Source: Pedobacter metabolipauper
GTDB lineage: Bacteria > Bacteroidota > Bacteroidia > Sphingobacteriales > Sphingobacteriaceae
DNA: 64,000 nt
Reading direction: 5' to 3'
Assembly: GCF_004362715.1 (NCBI RefSeq)
Contig: NZ_SNYC01000006.1
Coordinates: 310,001 to 374,000, forward strand
The stretch's first letter is position 1. Every line of letters begins with the position of its first letter. Under the pieces are notes generated by a model. That model did no database searches, had not been told where the DNA came from, and was given only the letters and a program-made list of their open reading frames with translations. This document shows positions 41,957-51,856 of the stretch, piece by piece. The translations under genes were made by a program, and so were the position numbers.

Positions 41957-43294
41957 TTATCCCAATAGGTTTTTCTTTTCTCTGTTCCAGGTTAAAGCGG
42001 TAAAGAATATGGCCAGAACACATGCGGCAACAATCACTTCAAAGCCACCATCCCAACCATAGGCATCAACCACATAACCAATGGCAATATTTGCAAATAA
42101 AGCACCACCCATGTAACCAAATAAACCGGTTAGCCCGGCAGCAGTACCAGCAGCTTTTTTAGGAACCAGATCCAATGCCTGAACGCCAATAAGCATAACA
42201 GGACCGTAAATTAAAAAGCCTATCGAAATTAAGGCAACATTATCAATCCAAATGTTTCCGGGAGGATTTTTCCAATAAACCAAAACGGCAATAAGAACCA
42301 GGATCATGTAAATAATCGTTGCAGGGGCCCTTCTGCCTTTAAATACCTTATCACTGATCAATCCGCACAATAACGTGCCGGGTATGCCCGCATATTCATA
42401 TAGAAAATAAGCCCAGCCCGATTCCTTTAAAGAAAATCCCTTTGCCTCTTCAAGAAAGGTCGGTGCCCAATCCAGAATACCATAACGTACTAAATAAACA
42501 AAAGCATTTGCAAAGGCGATGTACCATAAGATCCTGTTGTTAAAAATATATTTAAAGAAAATTTCCCTGGCAGACAATTCTTTCTCCTGATCTGCAGAGT
42601 AATTTTTAGGGTAGTCATTTTTGTACGCTTCAATAGGAGGTAACCCGCACGATTGTGGCGTATCTCTCACCAATATGTAGGCAATCAGCGCAAAAAATAA
42701 AGCAATGATCCCTGGAAAATAAAACTTACTGTGCCAGTCAGCAAAGATCTCAATTGCCAAAATCGCAATAGGTCCAACCAAACCACCGCCAACATTATGT
42801 GCAACATTCCAAATCGACATCATCGTACCGCGTTCCTTTACAGAATACCAATGCACAACAACCCTTCCACATGGAGGCCAGCCCATTCCCTGAAACCATC
42901 CGTTTATAAATAATAAGATAAACATGATGGCAATAGAAGATGTTGCAAATGGAAAAATACCCATAAAGATCATGGTAAAGGCTGACAGGACCAGCCCAAT
43001 GGTTAAAAAGTTCCTCGCATTACTTCGGTCAGAAACATTACCCATTAAAAACTTACTTAAGCCATAGGCTATAGAAACCCCGGATAGCGCAAAGCCCAGC
43101 TGGGCTTTATTAAATCCCTGATCGATTAGATCAGGCATAGCCAAAGAGAAATTTTTGCGGACCAGGTAATACCCGGCATAACCCAAAAATATGCCCAAAA
43201 ACACCTTTAACCGTCGTGCCTTATATTCAGGATCAATACGATCGGCAGGTAAAAGCGGTTGGTGCGGAGCGGGCTTAAATAAACTAAAACTCAT
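41957..43294 (-). CDS. organophosphate:phosphate antiporter, GlpT/UhpT type (MFS)
   Basis: 445 residues with twelve predicted membrane helices, member of the OPA branch of the major facilitator superfamily. GYAGYYLVRKNFSLAMPDLI is the conserved first-helix motif, whose Y/R/K residues line the phosphate site. The second repeat starts with YLVRYGILDWAPTFLEEAKG. The central loop is charged. Neighbouring GDPD and GlpD make glycerol-3-phosphate the likely substrate. It sits 57 bp after the GDPD gene, so it should share its transcript. Confidence 0.88.
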   Translation of the reverse strand: MSFSLFKPAPHQPLLPADRIDPEYKARRLKVFLGIFLGYAGYYLVRKNFSLAMPDLIDQGFNKAQLGFALSGVSIAYGLSKFLMGNVSDRSNARNFLTIGLVLSAFTMIFMGIFPFATSSIAIMFILLFINGWFQGMGWPPCGRVVVHWYSVKERGTMMSIWNVAHNVGGGLVGPIAILAIEIFADWHSKFYFPGIIALFFALIAYILVRDTPQSCGLPPIEAYKNDYPKNYSADQEKELSAREIFFKYIFNNRILWYIAFANAFVYLVRYGILDWAPTFLEEAKGFSLKESGWAYFLYEYAGIPGTLLCGLISDKVFKGRRAPATIIYMILVLIAVLVYWKNPPGNIWIDNVALISIGFLIYGPVMLIGVQALDLVPKKAAGTAAGLTGLFGYMGGALFANIAIGYVVDAYGWDGGFEVIVAACVLAIFFTALTWNREKKNLLG

Positions 43295-43351
43295 AATATT
43301 TGGTTAATCGATACGGTTAAAAACTTTATAAACGGATGGGTCAGATCAGCA

Positions 43352-44266
43352 TTAATTCACTAGCAGGTTCGGGTAGTCAGAGATAATACCATCTACACTC
43401 AATAGCTTTAAACCCGCAATATCTTCTTTGGTATTCACTGTCCAGGGAATGATCCTAATCCCCCTGTCATGGCATTTTTTTACCAGATCAGCAGTTACCA
43501 ATTTGAAAGCCGGACTATAAATAAATGGATCATATCCCAGGTCTTTAATATTTTCTTCAAAGCTTTTCTTATTATCAATCAAATAAGAAGTGCGCACCTG
43601 CGGATATTTTTGATGAATGATCTGTATCGTTCTTTTATCGAACGACTGGATCACAACATAAGGGGTGATCTTCTTCTGCTCAATAACATCCATCAATAAT
43701 TTCACAAACTTTTCCGGATCAGGATGCAGTACGCCATCACTCTTATCGCTGCATTTGGTTTCAATATTATAAAAAAACTGCTTTTTACCTTTAGCATATA
43801 ATTGTACAGAATCTATCAGATCAGCCAACCGTGGTATATACGTTTTGATTTTCTTCTGATCAGGAAAATTACTGTAGTATTTAGAACCCAGATCAAATTG
43901 CTTAAGCATTCCATAGTCCATCTGATAGATCACATATTTTTTAGCGTCACTTTGAGGGATCTCCCTACCATCAGGAGTTTGCATAAAAGCAGGGCTCAGG
44001 TAATCATCATGCGTAACCACTACCTCATTATCTTTGGTAATGTGGGTATCCATTTCCAGTGTAGTAACACCAAGATCTATTGCCTTTCGCATAGCCAGAA
44101 TTGTATTTTCAGGCATCAGGCCCCTCCCTCCTCTATGGCCTTCCGTACTAAATTCCGGAAATCCGGCCGCAGACGTATTTCCAGTTGAATTTTTTACGGT
44201 ATTACATCCGTAAAAACCCAATAAAACCAGGGCACTAAAACAAAATAACGCTTTCATACTATACAT
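43352..44266 (-). CDS. glycerophosphodiester phosphodiesterase, lipoprotein
   Basis: 304 residues from the first ATG; a second ATG nine bases on (44257) also fits. A signal sequence ends at C21 (LLGFYGC), suggesting a lipoprotein. The TIM-barrel GDPD motif EGHRGGRGLMPENTILAM has H44, followed by E71 and D73 (TTLEMDTHIT) and H86 (VVVTHDDYL); together these are the family's catalytic and metal residues. It cleaves glycerophosphodiesters to glycerol-3-phosphate and an alcohol, here in the envelope. It directly abuts the metallophosphatase stop, so translation is probably coupled. Confidence 0.93.
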   Translation of the reverse strand: MYSMKALFCFSALVLLGFYGCNTVKNSTGNTSAAGFPEFSTEGHRGGRGLMPENTILAMRKAIDLGVTTLEMDTHITKDNEVVVTHDDYLSPAFMQTPDGREIPQSDAKKYVIYQMDYGMLKQFDLGSKYYSNFPDQKKIKTYIPRLADLIDSVQLYAKGKKQFFYNIETKCSDKSDGVLHPDPEKFVKLLMDVIEQKKITPYVVIQSFDKRTIQIIHQKYPQVRTSYLIDNKKSFEENIKDLGYDPFIYSPAFKLVTADLVKKCHDRGIRIIPWTVNTKEDIAGLKLLSVDGIISDYPNLLVN

Positions 44267-45682
44267 TTAAGATCCTACTGTTTCTGCATACTTGTGTCCA
44301 AAACGATCAGTAACTACTACTTTCACCTTTTTAACCGAAGGACTAAAATGAGCCATAAAAAGATGATCCATCTGATGAGGTTCAACAAATACCCTTCCTT
44401 TTGGCAGTTGATCCCCTTTATATAAAGTAACCGTCAAAGGATCATATCCTTCCTGCTGTTCAAGGCTCCCCATAGGCTTATCGTCTAAAAAATATTCTAC
44501 TTTCCATTCCGGGTCCCAGTTCCAAACATTGGCAATTAAACGCTTTTGATTTGTCAGCTCGTCCACATAAATCCGCATCTGGTTGTTCCTGTCCTGTCCA
44601 GTTGGCTTATAATACCAGCTCAGTTTATTGCCATTCACCTCATAAACGCCATAACCTCTGGGTGTACCATCGCTACAGACCGGGCCAGTCCACCATGCAC
44701 CGCAAACAGTACCATGATTATGCTCAAAGATCCCGTCATTTATAGAATTGGCATTATAATGTGTGTGCCCGGACATGATATGAACATTTTTATGTTCCGT
44801 TAACAGCGCGTACAAAGCCGTATTGTTCTTTACCCCATTATATACCGGAATATGGAGACAAATAATAACCAGCTGATCTTTTTTAACGTATTTCAGATCT
44901 TCTTTAAGCCATGCCAATTGCTGCTCGCTGATATACCCGTCGTAATCGCGCTCAGTACCCAGATACCTAACATTATCTAAAACCACATAATGCGCCTTGC
45001 CACGATTAAACGAATAATAGGTAGGGCCATAGATTTCTTTAAATGTCCGGTCAGATGTCTCATCACCACCCGCTCTGTAATCCATATCGTGATTTCCAAG
45101 AGCCTGGAAAAAAGGAATGCCCATCCTGGCAACCGCCAGATTATAATCTTCAAACAAAGCATGATTGTCCCAAACAATATCCCCAACACAAATACCGTGA
45201 ACAGGTACCGCCGGATCCATCGTTTTAAGCAATTGCTGCACATCAGGAACCGAAGTATCCATCATCTGCTGAACGTCTTTTTTATTTTTTACCTGCGGAT
45301 CTGCCCAAATGATAAAATTGTGCCTAGTATCGCTTTTCTTTAAAGGCACCAGGTTAAATGTGTATTCAGTACGACTGCCAAGTTTTTCATATTGCTTGGC
45401 TACCGTTTGGTAATCCGTTTTAAATTCATAGCCGGCAGGCGTGCTAATAAAAATAGTTAGGGCCAGGTCGTCGGTATTCAACGTATAATTTCCTTTGGCG
45501 TCGGTAAGCACTACAGAGTAGCCGTCAGAAACAACAACATTTGCTAAACCTTTATTGCCAGACAATACACGCCCGTTAATCTGTTTTGATCGTTCAAAAG
45601 AACCGAAGGCGCTAGTCTTCAGACTAATGAATGCGCCTCCGGTAATTAATCCTAACCTTTGAATAAAAATCCTTCTGTTCAT
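44267..45682 (-). CDS. calcineurin-like metallophosphatase with N- and C-terminal beta domains
   Basis: 471 residues. A twin-arginine-like signal (MNRRIFIQRLGLITGGAFIS) starts it. A CarboxypepD_reg-like N domain (~33-115, INGRVLSGNKGLANVVVSDG) precedes the metallophosphoesterase core with D128 (WADPQ), D168 (GDIVWDN), N197-H-D199 (LGNHDM) and GHTHYN. A C-terminal beta domain (~335-470) completes the MetallophosN-Metallophos-MetallophosC plan. It acts outside the cytoplasm on phosphomono- or diesters. Flanked by a DUF5689 gene and GDPD, it probably processes the same imported phosphoester. Confidence 0.9.
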   Translation of the reverse strand: MNRRIFIQRLGLITGGAFISLKTSAFGSFERSKQINGRVLSGNKGLANVVVSDGYSVVLTDAKGNYTLNTDDLALTIFISTPAGYEFKTDYQTVAKQYEKLGSRTEYTFNLVPLKKSDTRHNFIIWADPQVKNKKDVQQMMDTSVPDVQQLLKTMDPAVPVHGICVGDIVWDNHALFEDYNLAVARMGIPFFQALGNHDMDYRAGGDETSDRTFKEIYGPTYYSFNRGKAHYVVLDNVRYLGTERDYDGYISEQQLAWLKEDLKYVKKDQLVIICLHIPVYNGVKNNTALYALLTEHKNVHIMSGHTHYNANSINDGIFEHNHGTVCGAWWTGPVCSDGTPRGYGVYEVNGNKLSWYYKPTGQDRNNQMRIYVDELTNQKRLIANVWNWDPEWKVEYFLDDKPMGSLEQQEGYDPLTVTLYKGDQLPKGRVFVEPHQMDHLFMAHFSPSVKKVKVVVTDRFGHKYAETVGS

Positions 45683-45695
45683 TACAATAACTTAA

Positions 45696-46973
45696 TTAAT
45701 TGGAGTAGATAGCAATATCTTCAACAGACATCCTTCCATTTAGTATGTTCGGAACACTGGTAGTTCCAAGTCCTAATTTATTAACCCTAAACCTAACTTT
45801 ACCTTTAATGTTCAATAAGAAGGTTTCTTGTTTTGAACCACCGCTGGCACATTTCACATCCGCACCAGCAGCAAGCCATGTCGTTCCACCGTCTGTTGAA
45901 TATTCCAATCTGAATGTACTGATCGCATCCGTATAATAAGCGCCATGCCATAAAGTAACCTTCGAAGCACCATTCTGCAGATCAAAGTTCATCTGTACAA
46001 AAGCAGGCACCGAAAGATTTTGCTGCATTCTGATTGCTTGTGCACCAGGAGCATTGATCCGGTCCCTGCCAGCAGTATTTGCAAGAATAGACTGGAACAA
46101 TTTCCAGCTGCCGGTTTTCAGTTCCACATTATTATCCGGAACTGCAGTAGTATTCATATTGTACGACGGCTTAAACGTAGCATCCGGTGATTCAAAACTT
46201 TCAGGCCAGTTTGGATAGATCGGTCCGCTGGCATTTTCTACATCAGCTTCAGTTCTAATCCTAACCTGTTGTACAGAACCATAACCACCCGTTTCATTAC
46301 CATAAACAGGAATAACGGTATAGGTCGCACTGGCAGGCAATGAATTGCCTGCAAAAAGAGCATCAGCTTGAGTATAAAGTGCAATAGAACTCGATCCATC
46401 ATCAAGAAATTTATTACCGGCATATGTTTCACCAGTCAAAGGCAGCGGTTTTGTATCCGCTGTTAACTTAAGCAATGTATTTTCATAAAGACCAAAATCA
46501 GCAGCCAGTGCACCAAGGGCAACAGTTCTTGGCGTTAGTACATTATTAGAGCTGATCTTTTTGATACTGGCAAGGGAAAGCCCTTTCAGGTGCAACGAAT
46601 TACCAACCTTAGTTAAGGTTCCGCCCGTTACATCAACTACCAGGGAATCGCCAGGAACAAAAGGAATGGCTGCATCACCAAGTTCGATCAATATACCACG
46701 GATCTGTCCGCGATTTGCATTTTGAATGATCAATCCGCCATTTGGGAAGTTCTTTCCAATCAGGTTCGAAATCACCACCCCACCCGTTAAATTGGCTCCG
46801 CCCAATGCAGAAGGATCGAGCTGTACATCCGAGCCTTTATACAGGTTCTTAACTACATACAATGCAGCAAATGGGTTTTGAGTACCTAAAGAAGGATTTA
46901 CATCCTTTTTGCATGCATTTAATACCATACCGAAGATGATAAGGACGGCAAGAATTGAATATATCTTTTTCAT
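45696..46973 (-). CDS. DUF5689 domain lipoprotein
   Basis: 425 residues. Signal peptide with lipobox ending at C20 (IIFGMVLNAC). Residues ~35-230 match the DUF5689 pattern: FAALYVVKNLYKGSDVQL, GGVVISNLIGKNFPNGGLII and the OB-like segment PFVPGDSLVVDVTGGTLTKV. The C-terminal ~180 residues form a beta-sandwich (YPNWPESFESPDATFKPSYN, TWLAAGADVKCASGGSKQET) typical of surface adhesin or carbohydrate-binding domains. Such proteins sit beside SusC/SusD pairs and are presumed surface-exposed ligand-binding lipoproteins. 13 bp separate it from the next gene. Confidence 0.8.
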   Translation of the reverse strand: MKKIYSILAVLIIFGMVLNACKKDVNPSLGTQNPFAALYVVKNLYKGSDVQLDPSALGGANLTGGVVISNLIGKNFPNGGLIIQNANRGQIRGILIELGDAAIPFVPGDSLVVDVTGGTLTKVGNSLHLKGLSLASIKKISSNNVLTPRTVALGALAADFGLYENTLLKLTADTKPLPLTGETYAGNKFLDDGSSSIALYTQADALFAGNSLPASATYTVIPVYGNETGGYGSVQQVRIRTEADVENASGPIYPNWPESFESPDATFKPSYNMNTTAVPDNNVELKTGSWKLFQSILANTAGRDRINAPGAQAIRMQQNLSVPAFVQMNFDLQNGASKVTLWHGAYYTDAISTFRLEYSTDGGTTWLAAGADVKCASGGSKQETFLLNIKGKVRFRVNKLGLGTTSVPNILNGRMSVEDIAIYSN

Positions 46974-46992
46974 AATTGATTTTCTATAGTTC

Positions 46993-48477
46993 TTATTTAT
47001 TCCACCACACTTTTGTATTCAGATCATCAGCGCCAAATACACTTACCGCAGCACTATAATTTGAATTTAGCGACTGTACATAAACCGGATATACTAACCT
47101 GGATGGCATTTGCTTTCCATTTTGCAGGCCGTCTCCTTTTGGTAAGTTCGGGTGCCCCGTTCTTCTATACTCAAACCATTGCTGAAAATCAGTAAAGAAT
47201 AGCGTATAATATTTCTGCAAGTGGATCTTTTCCATTTTAATGTTAAGATCTTCAGCAGCATTCCATTTAATGTCCTGGTTGTTCAGTTGATCAGCAGGCG
47301 GAGTAAATCCCCAGAAAGTGATCGCATTAATAACCCCGTTCTCATAATAGGCTTTTGCATCACCGGTTATATAGCCTTTCAATGCAGCCTCAGCCAAAAT
47401 AAACTGAAGCTCAGGATAATTAATAATATTACCCAGCAAAGGCTCATTCATCAGGTCACCAACATAGGTAGACCTTCTTTCCGGAACACTGCCGCGAACA
47501 TAACCACTAGCTATTCCAATATAGGTGCCTCCGTCAATAGTCGCCCACTTAGCCCTTCTCGGATCATTCCAGCTATTTAATGTATTAATAAAGAATTCAG
47601 TAAGACCATTATCACCATTAAAATCAATTAACCGGCCGCCATAAAATGCAGAAGTATATGGAGGTGTAGCCGTGTAGCGGATCACAGCAGATTCAGTATT
47701 GCTGGTAAAAATCGGATAAGTAGCTGTATTACTTACAATCTCCTGCATTTTAGCAATAGCATTTGCTTCCGGTCTGCCGGATGCACGCATTAATAAACGC
47801 AGGTACATAGAGTTACCTAATTTACGCCATGAGTTAATAACAATCGGCGAACCTACTGCAGCAGTTGTTCCAGTAGGTAAGTTCCTGCCATAAATAGGAT
47901 CGTACGCAATTTGTTCCAGGGTTAAAGCATTGCCGGATGCCAGTAAAGTATTGGCTTCTTCCAATTTACGGAACAGGTCCAGATAAATACTTTGCTGAGT
48001 ATCGAACTTTGGCTGATAGATCCCATCTTTACCCTTATTGGCATCACTATAGGGAACATCACCAAAAGTGTCGGTAAGTAGTGAACTCACATAAACGTCG
48101 CAAATTAAAGCGATCGCCATATAGGTTTTATTATTCAATTCAGAAGACTTGCTATACATATCTTTGAAATTGGTAAGCTGTAAATACCAGTTATTCCACA
48201 TGTAATCTGATTCTGCCGGACGGATCACAAAGCGATGGATCTCATCATTATCAGTAGTTGTAACATGGTCTTGCATCAGTTCGTTGTTTATGCGCAAAGC
48301 CCTGTTATTATTTCTGGTAACTACATCCCATAATGCAGGTGTTAAGAGTGCTTCAGGCAAAGCTGCTGCAATGGTATTGGGATCCGTATTGATCTCTTCA
48401 AATCCCTTTTTACAGGAAGGGGCAAGCATAGCACCCAGAACGAAGAGTAAAATAAATGCTTTAAATTTTATATTCAT
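46993..48477 (-). CDS. SusD/RagB-type nutrient-binding lipoprotein
   Basis: 494 residues, SusD-like_2 subgroup. Signal peptide with lipobox cysteine C22 (LGAMLAPSCKK), then FEEINTDPNTIAAALPEALL, the subgroup's typical opening. Helical TPR core with SWRKLGNSMYLRLLMRASGR and LQFILAEAALKGYITGDAKA, and C-terminal EYRRTGHPNLPKGD. It forms the lid over the SusC barrel at the outer membrane and captures substrate. It lies 18 bp after susC, co-transcribed. Confidence 0.93.
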   Translation of the reverse strand: MNIKFKAFILLFVLGAMLAPSCKKGFEEINTDPNTIAAALPEALLTPALWDVVTRNNNRALRINNELMQDHVTTTDNDEIHRFVIRPAESDYMWNNWYLQLTNFKDMYSKSSELNNKTYMAIALICDVYVSSLLTDTFGDVPYSDANKGKDGIYQPKFDTQQSIYLDLFRKLEEANTLLASGNALTLEQIAYDPIYGRNLPTGTTAAVGSPIVINSWRKLGNSMYLRLLMRASGRPEANAIAKMQEIVSNTATYPIFTSNTESAVIRYTATPPYTSAFYGGRLIDFNGDNGLTEFFINTLNSWNDPRRAKWATIDGGTYIGIASGYVRGSVPERRSTYVGDLMNEPLLGNIINYPELQFILAEAALKGYITGDAKAYYENGVINAITFWGFTPPADQLNNQDIKWNAAEDLNIKMEKIHLQKYYTLFFTDFQQWFEYRRTGHPNLPKGDGLQNGKQMPSRLVYPVYVQSLNSNYSAAVSVFGADDLNTKVWWNK

Positions 48478-48495
48478 GATCTTAAAATCTTAATG

Positions 48496-51400
48496 TTAAA
48501 TACCGATGGTAATGTTCAATCCAAATGTTCTGGTTGACGGAAATTGACCGGTTTCAAAGCCGGCAGTAATATCTCCTGTAGAGCCAATAGTTCCAAATTC
48601 AGGGTCAAAAACAGGCCAGTGTGTAAACATGAACAAATCACGTCCATACAATCCGATTGTTCCTTTCTGCAACCCGAGTTTGTTTAAGAACTTAGGCGTA
48701 AAAGTATAATCTAACCTTGCTTCCCTTAGCTTAATAAAATCTGTGCTAAAGAGATTCGATTCCACATTATCCCGAACAAAGTGAGACTTATAATAAGTTC
48801 CTGCACTGGTTGCAACTACCGTATTCTTACTGTAAGAACCATCGCTGTTTAAAACTACACCATCCCCAATAATTCCATTATACCTGCCTGGCAGAGTCTT
48901 GGTAAGCTTACCTTCCTCAGCCAATACAGCATGGGTTAAAGAATAAGCCTTACCACCAAACTGTGCATCAAATAAAACATTGAATTTAAATTTACCATAG
49001 CCAAAACCAGTCCCGATACTGGCTTTATAAGCCGCAGTAGAGTTACCCAGATATTTAGTGTTTGTCGCCATAACCGGATATCCATCGCGATAGATAATCT
49101 GTCCGTCAGGTGCCCTTTCATAGCCAAGTCCGTAAATATCACCCATAGATGCACCTACCCTTGCCTCAATCGTTCCTCTTGGTCCGCTAGACATGATCAA
49201 AGAACCTACACTATCTGCAAGTGCCAGCACTTTATTTTGGTTGTAAGAGAACGTTCCGAAAACGTTCATATTAAAACCAGTGCTGCTTTTAAATGGAACG
49301 GCATTTAACTGAACTTCAATACCTTTATTCCGAACCTTACCCACATTAAGTATAGTACCCGAATAACCAGATGAGTAATCTATACGGGAAGGGATGATCT
49401 GGTCTTTGGTATCGTTATTATAAACTGCAATATCAAAACCTAACCTGCTTTCAAATAAGCGTAAGTCTAAACCAAACTCATAACTGGTAGTCAGCAATGG
49501 TCTTAGATTCGGATTCGCAATTACAGTTGGATTGGAAAGGCTGCCTGGAAATTGAGTTGGATTATATGCATATGCCGTCTGGTATGCTTTGGTAGAACCA
49601 CTACCGGCCTGAGAAAGTGAGGCCCTTAATTTAAGGTAAGAAATCTGAGATGGCATTTTAAACTTTTCAGACAATACCGCACTTAAGCTGGCAGATGAAT
49701 AAAAGAACGATACATTACCCGTTGATGTTGGAGTTGCCAAAGTACTGGCCCAGTCATTCCTTGCCGTTAGATCCAAATACATAAAATTATCATAGGTAAC
49801 AGATCCCAACCCATAAAAGCTATTTACTGCATACTGGGTTCTAACAGGAATAACCAACAGTGGGTTCTTACTGTTCGCAAGACTATATACTCCAGGATAT
49901 AAAAGTTGATCAGCTCTCAACTCGTCCAAAATGTATTTATTATTCATCTTACTGCCACCACCGGTAACAGCATATTCAAACTTATCACCAATTTTATTAT
50001 CGTAACGCAGCATGAAATCACTGTTGATCTCCTGGTTATATATATTTTGGGTGCGGTACATACCCGTAGCAAACTTGTTTGAGTTAAATGGCCGCTGCTG
50101 CGATCTCGCTTCATAAGAAAGATCGACAGACGTCCTGACCATTAAACTTAAGTTCTTTAAAAAGTTATAAGTCGCACTCACGTTACCGTTGACATTGTTC
50201 CGGTTCGATTTATTTAACATCTCATTTGCAATCAGGTATGGGTTATCCAGAAGACTGCTAAAAGGTCTGTTTTGACCAATTCCAACCTGATTAGGCAACC
50301 AATAATCTTTAAACCAATCCATATCCATGTTTGGGGTTAACCCCCTGATAAAATACATGATCGTATTGTTATTGTAACCTGTTGAAGGCAAATTATCAGA
50401 ATATTTATTCGTGTAGTTGATCTTACTTGCAATCTGCAGTTTATCCGTTAACTTGTTATTAACCGATAGCGATACCGTGTTACGTGTGTATCCGGTATTC
50501 GGTACGATCCATTTATTCTCCAGATTGGTAACAGACAACCGGGCAGAGGTTTTTTCATTCCCGCCATCCAAAGCGATGCTGTTTAAAAAGGTTGACCCAG
50601 TATTAAAGAATTCCTTATGGTTATCCGGATAAGAAACCCAGGGCATCCGTGTAGCACTTGTAGTCCTGGTAAGCGGATCATATAAGAAGTAGGATTGCCC
50701 ATCAAACTTAGGCCCCCATGCAGAACTTGTGCTACGTGTACTGGCACCATCTGCAGTTGCCAGGTAAGAATAGTAAAGATCTTGTCCAACATCACCCTGC
50801 CCATATTCTGTTTGATAGTCCGGCCATCTTGAAATGGTTTCAATAGAAGTATTCGAATTGATCGTTACCCCAATTCCCTTTTGATTTAGCTTACCAGATT
50901 TGGTCGTGATAATAACCGCACCATTTCCCCCTCTAGAACCATATAAAGCAGTTGCGGCAGGCCCTTTTAGTACAGAAACACTTTCAATATCATCCGGATT
51001 AATATCAGCTAAACTATTCCCAAAATCCGCAGGTGCATCGCTGGATAAATAAGCAGAACTTCCGGTACCGGTTGATCTTCCGCTGCTTCCGCTGGTAATT
51101 ACCCCATCAATAACAATCAATGCAGCACTCTCACCCAATAGTGAATTCTCACCACGTAAAATGATCTTATTGGAACCAGCAGGGCCGCCACCAGATTTGA
51201 TCATGTTTAAACCAGCAACTTTTCCTGTAAGCGCATTGGTCCAGTTATTAGACATCGCATTGGTTAAGTCCTCATTTTTAAGTACCGAAACCGAATAACC
51301 CAATGCTTTCTCATCTCTTTTAATACCTAAAGCTGTAACTACAACTTCATTCAGTTCGCTGCTTGAAGAAACCAGGCGAATACTCAATTTATCCTGATTC

Positions 51401-51735
51401 TCGGTAATCACACGTGTTACCGCTGTAAAACCGATCATATTAAATGTAAGAGAAGAGCCTTTAACGATCCGGATCGTAAATTCTCCGGTTTCACTTGTGT
51501 TGCCTATAACTTTTTTCTGTCCATCTGTAATGGTCACACCCGGCAATCCTTTGCCATCTTCATCATCAAGCACAATTCCCTTTACGGTCACAGTTTCCTG
51601 GGCAGATTGCTGAGATGCGATCGCCTTAGGATGGGCAAATAAAGCCAGTGGCGACTGAAAAGCGAATACAAACAAAGCTAAGCCAGCCATATACTGCCCA
51701 GCCTTGTATCGCTGATTAAAATTCCTGTTCATCAT
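48496..51735 (-). CDS. SusC/RagA TonB-dependent outer-membrane transporter
   Basis: 1079 residues. Signal region 1-40, CarboxypepD_reg-like domain ~47-125 (TVKGIVLDDEDGKGLPGVTI), then the SusC plug (VTALGIKRDEKALGYSVSVL, SVLKGPAATALYGSRGGNGA, VIITTKSG), and a 22-strand barrel ending FGLNITIGI. The VLKGPAATALYG motif is the family signature. TonB-dependent import through it would feed the locus with a diester- or phosphate-containing ligand. A DeoR-like operator motif lies 43 bp upstream of the start. Confidence 0.94.
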   Translation of the reverse strand: MMNRNFNQRYKAGQYMAGLALFVFAFQSPLALFAHPKAIASQQSAQETVTVKGIVLDDEDGKGLPGVTITDGQKKVIGNTSETGEFTIRIVKGSSLTFNMIGFTAVTRVITENQDKLSIRLVSSSSELNEVVVTALGIKRDEKALGYSVSVLKNEDLTNAMSNNWTNALTGKVAGLNMIKSGGGPAGSNKIILRGENSLLGESAALIVIDGVITSGSSGRSTGTGSSAYLSSDAPADFGNSLADINPDDIESVSVLKGPAATALYGSRGGNGAVIITTKSGKLNQKGIGVTINSNTSIETISRWPDYQTEYGQGDVGQDLYYSYLATADGASTRSTSSAWGPKFDGQSYFLYDPLTRTTSATRMPWVSYPDNHKEFFNTGSTFLNSIALDGGNEKTSARLSVTNLENKWIVPNTGYTRNTVSLSVNNKLTDKLQIASKINYTNKYSDNLPSTGYNNNTIMYFIRGLTPNMDMDWFKDYWLPNQVGIGQNRPFSSLLDNPYLIANEMLNKSNRNNVNGNVSATYNFLKNLSLMVRTSVDLSYEARSQQRPFNSNKFATGMYRTQNIYNQEINSDFMLRYDNKIGDKFEYAVTGGGSKMNNKYILDELRADQLLYPGVYSLANSKNPLLVIPVRTQYAVNSFYGLGSVTYDNFMYLDLTARNDWASTLATPTSTGNVSFFYSSASLSAVLSEKFKMPSQISYLKLRASLSQAGSGSTKAYQTAYAYNPTQFPGSLSNPTVIANPNLRPLLTTSYEFGLDLRLFESRLGFDIAVYNNDTKDQIIPSRIDYSSGYSGTILNVGKVRNKGIEVQLNAVPFKSSTGFNMNVFGTFSYNQNKVLALADSVGSLIMSSGPRGTIEARVGASMGDIYGLGYERAPDGQIIYRDGYPVMATNTKYLGNSTAAYKASIGTGFGYGKFKFNVLFDAQFGGKAYSLTHAVLAEEGKLTKTLPGRYNGIIGDGVVLNSDGSYSKNTVVATSAGTYYKSHFVRDNVESNLFSTDFIKLREARLDYTFTPKFLNKLGLQKGTIGLYGRDLFMFTHWPVFDPEFGTIGSTGDITAGFETGQFPSTRTFGLNITIGI

Positions 51736-51777
51736 ACTTGGTTATTTTGGTTTGTTTGTTTTCTCTTCACGTAGATA

Positions 51778-51794
51778 TTTCGTTTCATTTCGAA
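51778..51794. promoter_or_regulatory. DeoR-type operator motif upstream of susC
   Basis: TTTCGTTTCATTTCGAA contains tandem TTTC(G/A) repeats at ~6-nt phase, resembling the TTTCRTTTYRTTTY sites of AgaR/GlpR-class DeoR regulators. It lies 43 bp before the susC start. The same TTTCGTTT core occurs twice between glpD and the deoR gene. Confidence 0.5.
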
Positions 51795-51856
51795 TTTTTA
51801 ATGTTCCGCAAATATCAAGTTTGTATTTTTAAGTTCCCGTTAAGTATATGTTAAGT